A DNA stretch of 64,000 nt from Nitrospirillum amazonense (GCF_007828035.1 NZ_VITV01000004.1:15559-79558), one strand, 5' to 3'. Positions 34,280-42,840 are shown, counted from the first letter of the stretch. The notes: generated by a model from the letters alone, not told the origin. Translations and numbers: made by a program.

Positions 34280-34476
34280 CGACCTGATCGTCCTGGGTGA
34301 AGATTAGCCTGGATAGGCCAACGGCAACCATGCCGGGCGTCAAGCTATAGCGCACGGGCCATGGCGTCGCACCTGTCGGCTGTAACAGCGTCTTGCTGCC
34401 CCTTGCCCCCGGCCGCGCGGCGTTGATAATTGCGGGAGGATGGCGGCTCATCGCCCCTGCCGGTGGAGAAGGTTCC

Positions 34477-34869
34477 TTGGACAGCCAGCGCAAATTCGCG
34501 GTGCAGAAACCCCAGGGCAAGAAATGGGAAACCCTGGCCCTGGTCGATAATCTGTCGGCCGGCAAGCGGGAGTTTAGCGAAGCGGTGCGCAGCCACGGCC
34601 GGGGCTATGTCCGGCTGATCCAGGTGGATTTCGAGAGCGAGGAGGCGCTGTCCAACTACGACTGGCGCCTGGTGGAGCTGCACGACCCCTACAAGGGCAC
34701 GGGCCGGCCCAAGCCCACGGTGGTGGCGGGATCCGAACGCGCGGCCAAGCCCAAGAAGGGCAAGGGCCCCAGCGAAAAAGTGGCCGTCCCCATCCGCACC
34801 TGGATGCTGGCCTGCCTGGTGGCGGTGGCCGTCGGCGTCATGTGGGTGCTGACGTATCACCAGCCGTGA
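34477..34869 (+). CDS. Small C-tail-anchored membrane protein, unknown function
   Basis: 130 residues from a TTG start at 34477, chosen because GGAGAAGG sits five bases ahead and the upstream frame is not protein-like. The soluble part is rich in charged residues (DSQRKFAVQKPQGKKWETLA, RSHGRGYVRLIQVDFESEEA, NYDWRLVELHDPYKG). A Lys-rich linker precedes one C-terminal membrane span (WMLACLVAVAVGVMWVLTY), so most of the protein would face the cytoplasm. I do not recognise the family. It is divergent from regB across 197 bp. Confidence 0.65.
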   Translation: MDSQRKFAVQKPQGKKWETLALVDNLSAGKREFSEAVRSHGRGYVRLIQVDFESEEALSNYDWRLVELHDPYKGTGRPKPTVVAGSERAAKPKKGKGPSEKVAVPIRTWMLACLVAVAVGVMWVLTYHQP

Positions 34870-34897
34870 GGGCCGGTTGGTTCGCCCCAGGCGCCTG

Positions 34898-34939
34898 CGG
34901 CCGCAGTCGCGGCCTAGCCCAGTTCCGGCTGGAACTGGG
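34898..34939. repeat. Partial repeat with two abutting hairpins between convergent genes
   Basis: Bases 34898-34917 (CGGCCGCAGTCGCGGCCTAG) are identical to 20 bases of the repeat at 1-222. They are followed at once by a perfect 9-bp hairpin CCCAGTTCC-GGCT-GGAACTGGG (34918-34939). The pair lies between the 3' ends of the small membrane protein gene and cobT and may serve both as a terminator. Confidence 0.6.
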
Positions 34940-34972
34940 CCTTGGCGCTTCGAGGACGAACGTAGGAGTGCC

Positions 34973-36010
34973 TTAATGCGTCGCCCGGCCCTCGCCGCCG
35001 CGCGTGGACACGCCGGCCTCCGCGAACGTCGCCATTCCGGTGTGGCAGGCGACGGCGGCCTGCAGGATGGGCAGGGCCAGGGCGGCGCCAGAGCCTTCGC
35101 CCAGGCGCATGCCCAGGGTCAGCAGCGGTTCCTGGCCGATGGCGTCCAGCAGGCGGCGGTGGGCCGGCTCGGCCGACAGATGGCCGACGATGCAATGGTC
35201 CAGGGCGCGGGGGTCCAGCTTGTACAGCACGGCGGCGGCGGCGGTGCAGGCGTAGCCGTCCAGCACCACCGGCGTGCGGGCCATGCGGGCCGCCATGACG
35301 GCGCCGACGATGGCCGCCAGCTCATAGCCGCCCAGGGCGCGCAGCACGTGGAAGGGATCGGCCAGCAGGTCGGCGTTGGCCGCCACGCCCGCCGCGACCA
35401 CGGCGGCCTTGCGCGCCATGCCCTCGGCATCCAGGCCGGTGCCGGGCCCCACCCAGTCCTCCGCCGTGCCGCCGAACAGGGCCAGGCACAGGGCAGCGGC
35501 GGAGGTGGAATTGCCGATGCCCATCTCCCCCAGGCACAGCACGTCGATGCCGGTTTCCACCGCCATCATGCCGTAGGCCATGGCCCGGGCGCAGGCCTCC
35601 TCGCTCATGGCGGGGCCGTGGGTGAAGTCAGCCGTGGGATTGTCCAGGTCCAGCTCATAGACGCGCAGGTCGGCGTCGGCCTGGCCGCACAGCTGGTTCA
35701 CGGCGGCACCGCCCTGGGTGAAGTTGTGCACCATCTGCGCCGTCACCGCCGACGGATAGGCCGAGACGCCCAACGCCGCCACGCCATGGTTGCCGGCGAA
35801 CACCGCGACGCGCGGATGCTGCACCCGGGGGGGCGTGCGGCCCTGCCAGGTGGCCAGCCATTCGGTCAGGCTCTCCAGCCGGCCCAGGGCGCCGCGCGGC
35901 TTGGTCAGCTGCACCTCGCGCTGCATGACGGTGGTGGTGGCCTCCAGATCCGGGCCCGGCAGGTCGGCCAGGACGCGGCGGAATTCGTCGAAGGAGGGGA
36001 TGTCGCTCAT
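34973..36010 (-). CDS. cobT: Nicotinate-nucleotide-dimethylbenzimidazole phosphoribosyltransferase
   Basis: 345 residues. Family landmarks are TKPRGALGRLESLTEWLATW, VAVFAGNHGVAALGVSAYPS, MVHNFTQGGAAVNQL, the catalytic-region GEMGIGNSTSAAAL, VLDGYACTAAAAVLY and a C-terminal Glu-rich MGLRLGEGSGAALA-like block. It activates dimethylbenzimidazole for the lower ligand of cobalamin. GGAG precedes the ATG at 36010. Divergent from cobS with only 84 bp between, so the two halves of nucleotide-loop assembly share a control region; no cobalamin riboswitch fits in that space. Confidence 0.97.
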   Translation of the reverse strand: MSDIPSFDEFRRVLADLPGPDLEATTTVMQREVQLTKPRGALGRLESLTEWLATWQGRTPPRVQHPRVAVFAGNHGVAALGVSAYPSAVTAQMVHNFTQGGAAVNQLCGQADADLRVYELDLDNPTADFTHGPAMSEEACARAMAYGMMAVETGIDVLCLGEMGIGNSTSAAALCLALFGGTAEDWVGPGTGLDAEGMARKAAVVAAGVAANADLLADPFHVLRALGGYELAAIVGAVMAARMARTPVVLDGYACTAAAAVLYKLDPRALDHCIVGHLSAEPAHRRLLDAIGQEPLLTLGMRLGEGSGAALALPILQAAVACHTGMATFAEAGVSTRGGEGRATH

Positions 36011-36094
36011 GATGCTCCGGCCCGATAATGGGACCCGCGATCAGGCGCCGGAGTGGCGCTGGCGGGCGAACGGGACTTCCCGTATACCGGAACC

Positions 36095-36910
36095 ATGACT
36101 GATGCAACGGGGCCGCGCCTGGGCGGTGTCTTCGCCGAATTCATAGCCGCCGTGATCTTTTTGACGCGGCTGCCCATCCGTTGGCGCGGGGCCTGGCCCC
36201 AGGACCTGGATTCCCGGGCCCTGACCTGGTTTCCCATCGTCGGCACCCTGATCGGCGCCGTGGGTGGCCTGGTCTATTGGGGGCTCAGCAGCGTCAACGT
36301 CCCGCCCCTGCTTGCGGCCCTGCTGACGGTAGGCGCCCTGATGGGCCTGACCGGGGCCCTGCATGAGGACGGCCTGGCCGACGTGGCCGACGGTTTCGGC
36401 GGCGGGCGAGACCGCGATGCCAAGCTGACCATCATGAAGGACAGCCGGGTGGGCACCTATGGCGCCGCCGCCCTGGTGCTGAGCGTCGCCGCCCGCACCC
36501 TGGCCCTGGCGGCCATCGCCAGCCCCCACCACGTGGCCGTGGCCCTGATGGGCGCGCACGCCTATTCCCGCGCCTTCCTGCCGGGCATGAAGCTGTTGTT
36601 GCCGGAGGCGCGGCTGGTGGGCAACAGCGCCAATGTGGGCAAGCCCAACAGCGCCCGCGCCCTGGCGGCGCTGCTGGCCGGCTTCGTCCTGGCGGCCACC
36701 ACCCTGAGCAAGCTGCCACTGGACGGCGGCATGACCCGCCTGGCCATCCTGGCGGTGGCGGCCGGCGGCGTCCTGGTCGTGGCCCAGCTGGCCCGGCGCC
36801 AGGTGGGCGGTATCACCGGCGACGTGCTGGGGGCGACGGAACAGGTGGTGGAGATCCTGTTCCTGGTGGCCGTGACCGGCGCCCTGGGCGGCTCCGTCGC
36901 CATGCCATGA
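36095..36910 (+). CDS. cobS: Adenosylcobinamide-GDP ribazoletransferase
   Basis: 271 residues, polytopic membrane protein. Motifs: AAVIFLTRLPIRW, WFPIVGTLIGAVGGLVYW, GALHEDGLADVADGFGGGRD (metal-binding acidic motif), IMKDSRVGTYGAAALVL and GGITGDVLGATEQVVEILFL. It joins alpha-ribazole to adenosylcobinamide-GDP. Start 36095 (MTDATGPRLGG) fits the family; a longer frame exists. Its stop overlaps the next gene by four bases. Confidence 0.96.
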   Translation: MTDATGPRLGGVFAEFIAAVIFLTRLPIRWRGAWPQDLDSRALTWFPIVGTLIGAVGGLVYWGLSSVNVPPLLAALLTVGALMGLTGALHEDGLADVADGFGGGRDRDAKLTIMKDSRVGTYGAAALVLSVAARTLALAAIASPHHVAVALMGAHAYSRAFLPGMKLLLPEARLVGNSANVGKPNSARALAALLAGFVLAATTLSKLPLDGGMTRLAILAVAAGGVLVVAQLARRQVGGITGDVLGATEQVVEILFLVAVTGALGGSVAMP

Positions 36911-37575
36911 CCACGTCCTTCCCCCCCTCGGCACCTCCGCCCTTGGCGACGCCCCCCTTGGCGAAGACGGTGCGGTGGTGGTGGGTGCGCCACGCCCCCC
37001 TGGCGCAGCCGCATCAGATCGCCGGACAGGCCGATGTGGAACTGGCCCTGTGGCCGGGCTCCAGCGCCCAGCTGACGGCGGCCCGTCTGCCCACCAGCGC
37101 CGTGTGGCTGGCCAGCCCCCTGGGCCGCACGCGGGAGACGGCCGCGCGCCTGGCGGCCCTGGTCCCCGCCGCCCCACCCCAGCCGGCCACCGACCCCCGG
37201 CTGATGGAACAGCATTTCGGCGCCTGGCAGGGCCACAGCTACGCCGAACTGGAGGATGCGGGCGACCCGCACCTGGCCCCCTTCTGGGCCGATCCGGCCG
37301 GCGTCGCCCCGCCCGGCGGGGAAAGCTTCGCCGAGGTGTGCCGCCGCGTGGCCGAGGCGGTGGAGGAATGGAGCGGCCGGCAAACCGGCGACCGCGACAT
37401 CATCTGCGTCAGCCACGCCGGCCCGGTGCGCGCCGCCATCGCCCAGGCCCTGGCCCTGCCCCCCGCCACAGCCCTGTCGCTGGACGTGGCGCCCCTGTCG
37501 CTGACCCGCCTGGACCGCATCGCCACCGCCGATGGCCCCGTCTGGGCCGTGCGCTGGATCAACCGCATCCCCTGA
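36907..37575 (+). CDS. Histidine phosphatase family protein, probable alpha-ribazole phosphatase (CobC)
   Basis: 222 residues. The catalytic motif is VRHAPLAQPHQIAGQADVEL, where the RHG of the superfamily reads RHA as in many alphaproteobacterial CobC proteins. Then ASPLGRTRETAARLA, the acid motif MEQHFGAWQGHSYAEL, GGESFAEVCRRVAEAV and the second His in VSHAGPVRAAIAQALAL. It starts by ATGA overlap with cobS, supporting dephosphorylation of alpha-ribazole phosphate in cobalamin assembly. The first 25 residues are low-complexity and an internal start is possible. Confidence 0.85.
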   Translation: MTTSFPPSAPPPLATPPLAKTVRWWWVRHAPLAQPHQIAGQADVELALWPGSSAQLTAARLPTSAVWLASPLGRTRETAARLAALVPAAPPQPATDPRLMEQHFGAWQGHSYAELEDAGDPHLAPFWADPAGVAPPGGESFAEVCRRVAEAVEEWSGRQTGDRDIICVSHAGPVRAAIAQALALPPATALSLDVAPLSLTRLDRIATADGPVWAVRWINRIP

Positions 37576-37736
37576 CCCAACCTTGCCGCACGGCCGCCTT
37601 ACTTCGCCTTTAGGGTCACCCCTACGGTGTCGGCGGCTTGGGGCCTAATGAGGCGTGCCCGTCTGGGGGCGCCCGACTGGGCCATGGGCGGCGGCACCCA
37701 GATATGGTAGGAATTCTGCCAACAACGTCAAAAGAT

Positions 37737-37755
37737 GGTTCAGCCACGCTGAACC
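37737..37755 (+). promoter_or_regulatory. Perfect hairpin in the 5' leader of the SYLF gene
   Basis: GGTTCAG, CCACG loop, CTGAACC lies 22 bp upstream of the start codon, just ahead of the GAGGAAG ribosome-binding site. Its placement could affect translation or act as a protein-binding site. It lacks a T-run. Confidence 0.45.
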
Positions 37756-37777
37756 CCGACTAATGAGGATGAGGAAG

Positions 37778-38464
37778 ATGATCGATCGGCGGCAGGTGTT
37801 GGCGGGTGCGGCGGCGGGCGTGGCGCTCGCGCTGGGAACCGCGATGCCGGCGCGGGCGGAGGTGACTGAGGCGCAGCTGATGGTGGAGCGCGCGCGGCTG
37901 ACCGCCATGACCCTGCTGGGCGATCCGCAATACGCCCCGCTGAAGAACCTGCTGGGCCGGGCCAAGGGCGTGCTGATCCTGCCCAACGTCATCCAGGCCG
38001 GTTTCTTCCTGGGCGGCGGCGGCGGCACCGGCGTGCTGGTGGCGCGCGGCACCGACGGGTCGTGGAGCGGCCCCGCCTTCTACACCATGGCCGAGGCCAG
38101 CTTCGGCCTGCAGTTCGGCGGCCAGCAGGCGCAGATGATGCTGGTGATCATGACCGACAAGGGCCTGAACGCCGTCATGGACCGCAGCGTGAAGCTGGGC
38201 GCCGACGCCAAGGTGGCGGTGGGTGAGCTGGGCACCCAGGTCGGCGCCGGCTATGGCGTGGGCGTGGACGCGGACATGTACGTCTACGCCAAGACTAGCG
38301 GCCTGTTCGGCGGCTTGGCCGTCGATGGCTCGGTCATCACCCCGCGCAAGGAATGGAACGACATTTTCTACGGCCAGCAGACCACCCCTGAGCAAATCCT
38401 GCTGGACCGCGCCTTCTACCGGCCGGAAGCCCAGGCTTTGGCGAGCGTGCTGAGCGGTAGTTGA
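37778..38464 (+). CDS. Exported SYLF-domain lipid-binding protein
   Basis: 228 residues. The twin-arginine-like signal MIDRRQVLAGAAAGVALALG ends near ARA-EV. The SYLF (YSC84) domain covers most of the rest: LLGRAKGVLILPNVIQAGFF, LGGGGGTGVLVARG, GQQAQMMLVIMTDKGLNAVM, VKLGADAKVAVGELGT, and the AKTSGLFGGLAVDGSVITPR core. Eukaryotic SYLF proteins bind phosphoinositides; bacterial ones are secreted or periplasmic and of unknown role. Start 37778 has GAGGAAG seven bases ahead; two earlier in-frame ATGs are weaker. Confidence 0.9.
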   Translation: MIDRRQVLAGAAAGVALALGTAMPARAEVTEAQLMVERARLTAMTLLGDPQYAPLKNLLGRAKGVLILPNVIQAGFFLGGGGGTGVLVARGTDGSWSGPAFYTMAEASFGLQFGGQQAQMMLVIMTDKGLNAVMDRSVKLGADAKVAVGELGTQVGAGYGVGVDADMYVYAKTSGLFGGLAVDGSVITPRKEWNDIFYGQQTTPEQILLDRAFYRPEAQALASVLSGS

Positions 38465-38510
38465 GGGATACCGGGGTCACCTCGGGCACCCACCGGCGCC
38501 TGGGGACCTC

Positions 38511-39491
38511 TCACGCCCACACCAGCGCCAGCAGCGCGATACACACGGCCAGCAGGCCGGCGGCGGCGGTCAGGGCCACGACGGCGCGCATGTCGCTGGC
38601 GTCGACGCGGGCGCGGCCGGTGCCCAGCCAGTCCTCGTAGACCACCATCTCGCCCTCCTTGCGCGGGCCGGCCAGGGCCAGGTTCAGGGCGCGGGCCACG
38701 GCGGCCACGGGCAAGGCGGCCGTGCCCTGGACGTGCTGGGTGCGCAGGGCGGCCAAGGCCGTGCCCGGACGGCTGCCGGGCACCATCAGGCAGCCCGCCG
38801 CCAGGAACAGCACGGTCAGGCGCGCCGGCACCCAATCCATGACCAGCAGGGCGCGGCGCGCCGGCCGGCCAAAGGCGGCATAGCGGGGTGAGGTGTGGCC
38901 CACCGTCGCCGCCACAGTCTCCACCGTCACCCAGATCATCAGGCCCGGCAGGTCGAACAGCGCGAACCAGAACAGCGGCGCCACCAGGCCGCGGCTGACC
39001 TGCCCCACCAGTGACTCCATCCCCGCCCGCAGCACGGCGTGACGATCCATGGTCCACACCGGCTTGTGGGTCAGCGGCGCCACCGCCTGACGCAGCGCCT
39101 CCTCATCCGCCGCCGTGGCTGCGGCCAGCAGGCCGCGCATGGTGACCAGCAGGCGGCCGAAAAGCAGCGCCCGCGTCACCAGCAGCAGCGACAGCAGCCA
39201 AGCCACGCGCAAATGCACGGCGGCGATGGTCAGCACCAGGGCCGCCAGCCCCACCCCACCCGCTAGGACCAGGACCAGCAGGGCGCCGCGCGCCAGGCGC
39301 ACGCTATCCAGCCGCTCAATCCGGTTCAGGCGCTTGTCGGCCCAGCGCACGGCGCCGGCCAGCTGGCTCTGCGGCGTCGCCAGCCAGCGGTCCACGGCGG
39401 GAAAGCCGGCGATGAAGGCGTTCAGCACCAGGGCCAGCGCCAGCAGCAGCAGCGATTCCGCCCGGGGCGGGGCGAACGGTAGGGGGATCAT
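38511..39491 (-). CDS. Divergent CobD/CbiB-superfamily membrane protein lacking canonical catalytic residues
   Basis: 326 residues, several membrane helices. The fold is recognisable: WADKRLNRIERL near 50-60, AGMESLVGQVSRGLVAPLFW at 157-175, HTSPRYAAFGRPARRAL and MDWVPARLTVLFL. Adenosylcobinamide-phosphate synthases carry ES..ENT.DGVVAPLFW, NTLDSM.G and AARLDD at these positions. Here EN is GQ (163-164), the Asp is Arg (167), NTLDSM is ETVAAT (191-196) and DD is LL. The scaffold is kept but the polar residues are gone, so a cobalamin-synthetic role is unlikely. AmpE-type proteins of the same superfamily are another comparison. It overlaps hemY by four bases at the end of the hem operon. Confidence 0.75.
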   Translation of the reverse strand: MIPLPFAPPRAESLLLLALALVLNAFIAGFPAVDRWLATPQSQLAGAVRWADKRLNRIERLDSVRLARGALLVLVLAGGVGLAALVLTIAAVHLRVAWLLSLLLVTRALLFGRLLVTMRGLLAAATAADEEALRQAVAPLTHKPVWTMDRHAVLRAGMESLVGQVSRGLVAPLFWFALFDLPGLMIWVTVETVAATVGHTSPRYAAFGRPARRALLVMDWVPARLTVLFLAAGCLMVPGSRPGTALAALRTQHVQGTAALPVAAVARALNLALAGPRKEGEMVVYEDWLGTGRARVDASDMRAVVALTAAAGLLAVCIALLALVWA

Positions 39492-40972
39492 GTCCGTCTA
39501 CCGGGCCTGAGGCTGGCCAGGGTGAACGTCGGCAGCCGGTCCGACAGGCGGCGCAAGCCACCGCCCTCCGCCCCGCCCGCCGGCGGTTCCGGCGGCGGCA
39601 GGAAGCCCAGCGTCTCGGCCGCAGCACCCTGCGCGCCACCGCCCGGCACGCGCGAGGCCCCTGGTACACGCCAGGCCAGGGTGTCAAAGCCGCCGCAATG
39701 GCTGCACAGCGCCCCCCAGGTGGGGTTGACGCCGCCGCAGGCCTGGCACACCCAGGCGGCATCGGGGACGGCCCTGGCCGCCTGGGCCAGGTGGCCGCGC
39801 TCCTCCGCACCCTGGCCATGCTCGGCCGTCGCCAGTGCGGCCAGGCGGCGGTAGACGCGGGCGGTGGGCCGCAGGGCCAAGGCGCGGGTCAGGTGACCGC
39901 GGGCCAAGCCCCACAGGCGCGCCTCGGTCGCCGCGTCGGCCAGGGCGACGTGGGCCTCCGGCACGTTGGCGTCCAAGGCCACCAGAGCCTCCAGCCGCTT
40001 CACCCGGGCCAGCGGGTCGGCGGCGGCACCAGCCTTCTCTCCGGCGACACCCCAGGCGGCGGCCAGCTCGGGATGGGGCGCCAGCCGCCAGGATTGTTCC
40101 AGGGCGCGGGTGGCGGCACGGGCGGACCCGGTGGCCGCCAGCAGGCGCGCGGCCTGCACCGCCGCCGGCACGGACGCGGGCTCCAGATCGTGGGCCTTGC
40201 GCGCCAACGCCAGCGCCTGGTCCTGGTTGCCGTCGGCCTCCGCCGCGCGGCTGCGTTCCACCAGCAAGGCGGCGCGGTGGCGGCGCAGGGTTTCCGCCGG
40301 CAGGGCCTTGGCCGCCGTCAAGGCGTCCAGCGTGGCCGCCGCGGCGGTCCAGTCGCCGGCGCGCGCCTGCAGGTCGAACTGGGTCAGCAGGGGCCAGCGT
40401 GCCTTGGGCTTCAGGGCCGCCGCCTCCTGCACCAGGCCCAGCGCCCGCTGGGTCTGGCCGGCGGCCAGCGCCTGCAGGGCCAGGCCGCGCACGCCGACGA
40501 AGGCCATGTCCGGCTGCTTCAGCGCCGCGCCACGCTCGCGCATGGCTGTGAAATGGCCGGCCGCCGCCGCCTCGTCCCCCGCCAGTTGCGCCGCCTGGGC
40601 GGACAGCAACAGGGTCAGCGACGGTTCGTTCAGCAGGCCGTCGGCCTTGGCGGCCAGGCGGCCGGCGCCCGCGCCGTCCCCGCTGGCCACTGCCAGAAAG
40701 CCCCGGCCTAGGGCCTGGTATCCCCGCGTGCGCCGGCTGGTGCGGCGCCCCGCGCCGAGGCGCCCGGGGCTGCGCCATACCAGCACGAACAGGCGCACCA
40801 GGACGTAGGCCACGACCGCCAGCAGCAGCAGGGCCACGGCCACCACGCCCACCTGGGTCTGGATGATGTAACCCTGCCAATCCAGCCGCAGGGTGCCCGG
40901 CCGCTGCGCCACCCAGACCGCCAACGCGATGACCAGGCCCAGGCGCAGCAGGAACCACAGCGTCCGCCTCAT
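39488..40972 (-). CDS. hemY: HemY-family TPR membrane protein with C-terminal zinc ribbon
   Basis: 494 residues. Two N-terminal membrane spans (MRRTLWFLLRLGLVIALAVW; VGVVAVALLLLAVVAYVLV) are followed by the HemY N-terminal domain and TPR-like helices to about residue 400. A four-cysteine rubredoxin-like ribbon follows, CQACGGVNPTWGALCSHCGG. Despite its name this proteobacterial HemY is not protoporphyrinogen oxidase; it is a conserved membrane partner in heme operons of unknown mechanism. The zinc ribbon is typical of the alphaproteobacterial form. ATGA overlaps join it to the Mic60-like gene upstream and the CobD-like gene downstream. Confidence 0.9.
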   Translation of the reverse strand: MRRTLWFLLRLGLVIALAVWVAQRPGTLRLDWQGYIIQTQVGVVAVALLLLAVVAYVLVRLFVLVWRSPGRLGAGRRTSRRTRGYQALGRGFLAVASGDGAGAGRLAAKADGLLNEPSLTLLLSAQAAQLAGDEAAAAGHFTAMRERGAALKQPDMAFVGVRGLALQALAAGQTQRALGLVQEAAALKPKARWPLLTQFDLQARAGDWTAAAATLDALTAAKALPAETLRRHRAALLVERSRAAEADGNQDQALALARKAHDLEPASVPAAVQAARLLAATGSARAATRALEQSWRLAPHPELAAAWGVAGEKAGAAADPLARVKRLEALVALDANVPEAHVALADAATEARLWGLARGHLTRALALRPTARVYRRLAALATAEHGQGAEERGHLAQAARAVPDAAWVCQACGGVNPTWGALCSHCGGFDTLAWRVPGASRVPGGGAQGAAAETLGFLPPPEPPAGGAEGGGLRRLSDRLPTFTLASLRPGRRT

Positions 40973-42840
40973 GGGTGACCCCCGTCCGCCGGCTGGGATT
41001 GCGACGGGCCGCCACCCTCGGCCGGCACCGGCTCGCCCGGCTTGGCCTCCTCGGGCTTCGCCATGTCAGCCTTGCCGGTGTCGGGCGACGGAGCGGGCAC
41101 GCTTTCGGCTGGCCGTTCCTTAGGCGGAGGCAGGCCGGCCTGCACATCGCTGACGGCACGGCGCGAGAGCCGGTTCATGGCGTCATCGGCGCTCAGCCGC
41201 GCCTGGGCATCGCGCAGCCAGGCCTGCACCTCGGGTGCCGCCGCCGACGGGCCGGACAGGGCCGACATTTCCGCCACCGCCGTGCCGATGTCGCCCCGGT
41301 CCAAGGCAGCGCCGGCGCGCGACACTACGGCGTCCGGTGCGTTGCCCTCGACGCGCCCGTCCTTGCGGCGGATGGTGACCAGGGCCTTGATGTGGCCCCA
41401 CAGCTGTTGCAGCCAGTCGGCCCCCTCCGGCACCTGGGCCGCCTGCTGGGCGGCGGTGGCGGCGCGGTCGAAGCCTTCGCGCAGGGCCACAGGGCCGGCC
41501 AGTCCGGTGGCCTGGCTTTGCGCCAGCCGATCCAGCGCTTGGCGCAGGGCGTCGTCTTCCGGCGCCAGGCTGCGCACCGCCGACAGCTCCACCCCATAGG
41601 GCCGGCCGGACAATAAGGCCGCCTGCAGCTGGTTGGTCGCCACCAGCAGGGCCTGGCCGCGGCCGGCGGCGGCGGTCTGCGCCGCCAGCCGGCCGGACAG
41701 TTCCTCCCGCTGCTGTGCCGACTGGGCCAGCGCCTGCTCCAGCGCCCGCTGCCGGTCGGTCAGGCGGTTGAACTGGTCCGTCATCTGCTCCAGCCGGGCG
41801 GTCAGGGCCGGGTCGGGGGCGGCCGGTGCCGGGGCACCGTCGGCGTTCACCGCCGGGGCGGCGGCCAGCCTGGCCTTCAGGTCGGCCACCTCCTGCTCCA
41901 GCGCCTGCTGGCGCTGGCCGGCGGCGTTCAGACGGCGGACCATCTCGGCCAAGGTCGCCTCCGTCCCCGCCTGCTCCGCCGATTGCGCCGGCTGGGCGGT
42001 CCCTGATTGGGCAGCCGGGAGGGCGGCGGGCAGGCCGGCGCGGCTCAGCCACGGGTCCAAGACGCCGGCGCGATACAGCGACCAGCCACCGGCGCCCAGC
42101 GCCGCCAGGGAGATCAACAGAGCGAGGGCCGACACAGCCCCCCCACCCCGGCGCGGCGGCGGGGCGGCTGGCCGAGGCGCATCGCGGCGGATGGCGTCGG
42201 GCTTGGGTGCCTCCACACGCGGTGCGTCCGCCCGGGGCGGCTCCGCCATGGGGGCGTCCGTTTTCGGCAATTCCATGCGGGGGCGATCCGCGCGGAAGGT
42301 CTCGCCCGGTGGCGCGGGGGGCGGCGGCGGGGGTGGTGGCACGGCATCGTCCGGCCGGGCGCCCAGACGATAGCTGCTGGCGGGGGCCGACGGCTCCCCG
42401 TCCAGGGAGGGCTGGCCGGCGAAGGTTACGGGGCCGGGCGATAGGGGTCGATCGTCCGGCCCCGGCAGGGCGATGACCGCAGAAGGAGGTGGGCTGGCGG
42501 ATGCTTCCGGCGCACCCATCACGGCATCCAGTTCGGTGGCTGTCAGGACCAGCCCCAGGCGCGATGCCGCCGCCTCCAGGTCGGCACGGCGGTTGGGTGG
42601 AATATGACCGCGCTTTTTCCAGCCCTGGACCGTGGTCACGGGAATGCCCAGCTTGGCCGCCATGGGCCGGATGCCGCCGAACCGTTCGACGATGGCGTCC
42701 ACCTGCGGATTGGCGCCCGACTGGACCAAACCGCCTTGTCCCGTACCAGGGGCGGGGCCCATGCCGGGGGTGGGGCCCATGCCGGGGGTGGGGCCCATGC
42801 CGGAGGTGGGGGACGGGGCGTCCGAACCTTCACCGCTCAT
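40969..42840 (-). CDS. Mic60/mitofilin-like membrane protein with N-terminal helix-turn-helix
   Basis: 623 residues. Residues 1-40 hold a Gly/Pro-Met repeat (GMGPTP units). A Cro-like helix-turn-helix follows at about 45-98 (VERFGGIRPMAAKLGIPVTT, VQGWKKRGHIPPNRRADLEA), then a long Pro-rich disordered stretch, one membrane span at about 235-257 (AVSALALLISLAALGAGGW) and coiled coils (ATLAEMVRRLNAAGQRQQAL; RLEQMTDQFNRLTDRQRALE). The C-terminal mitofilin-like helical region includes LWGHIKALVTIRRKDGRVEG. Alphaproteobacterial Mic60 homologues sit between hemD and hemY as here and shape inner-membrane curvature. The HTH would face the cytoplasm. The fused HTH is the unusual part. Confidence 0.85.
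   Translation of the reverse strand: MSGEGSDAPSPTSGMGPTPGMGPTPGMGPAPGTGQGGLVQSGANPQVDAIVERFGGIRPMAAKLGIPVTTVQGWKKRGHIPPNRRADLEAAASRLGLVLTATELDAVMGAPEASASPPPSAVIALPGPDDRPLSPGPVTFAGQPSLDGEPSAPASSYRLGARPDDAVPPPPPPPPAPPGETFRADRPRMELPKTDAPMAEPPRADAPRVEAPKPDAIRRDAPRPAAPPPRRGGGAVSALALLISLAALGAGGWSLYRAGVLDPWLSRAGLPAALPAAQSGTAQPAQSAEQAGTEATLAEMVRRLNAAGQRQQALEQEVADLKARLAAAPAVNADGAPAPAAPDPALTARLEQMTDQFNRLTDRQRALEQALAQSAQQREELSGRLAAQTAAAGRGQALLVATNQLQAALLSGRPYGVELSAVRSLAPEDDALRQALDRLAQSQATGLAGPVALREGFDRAATAAQQAAQVPEGADWLQQLWGHIKALVTIRRKDGRVEGNAPDAVVSRAGAALDRGDIGTAVAEMSALSGPSAAAPEVQAWLRDAQARLSADDAMNRLSRRAVSDVQAGLPPPKERPAESVPAPSPDTGKADMAKPEEAKPGEPVPAEGGGPSQSQPADGGHP

Noticed and set aside
36011-36094. Cobalamin riboswitch between cobT and cobS.
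   Set aside because: Only 84 bp, without the conserved B12-box; too short for the aptamer.
42757-42805. 18-bp tandem repeats (GGGGCCCATGCCGGGGGT units).
   Set aside because: They are in frame inside the Mic60-like gene and encode its GMGPTP repeat, so they are coding and not a separate element.
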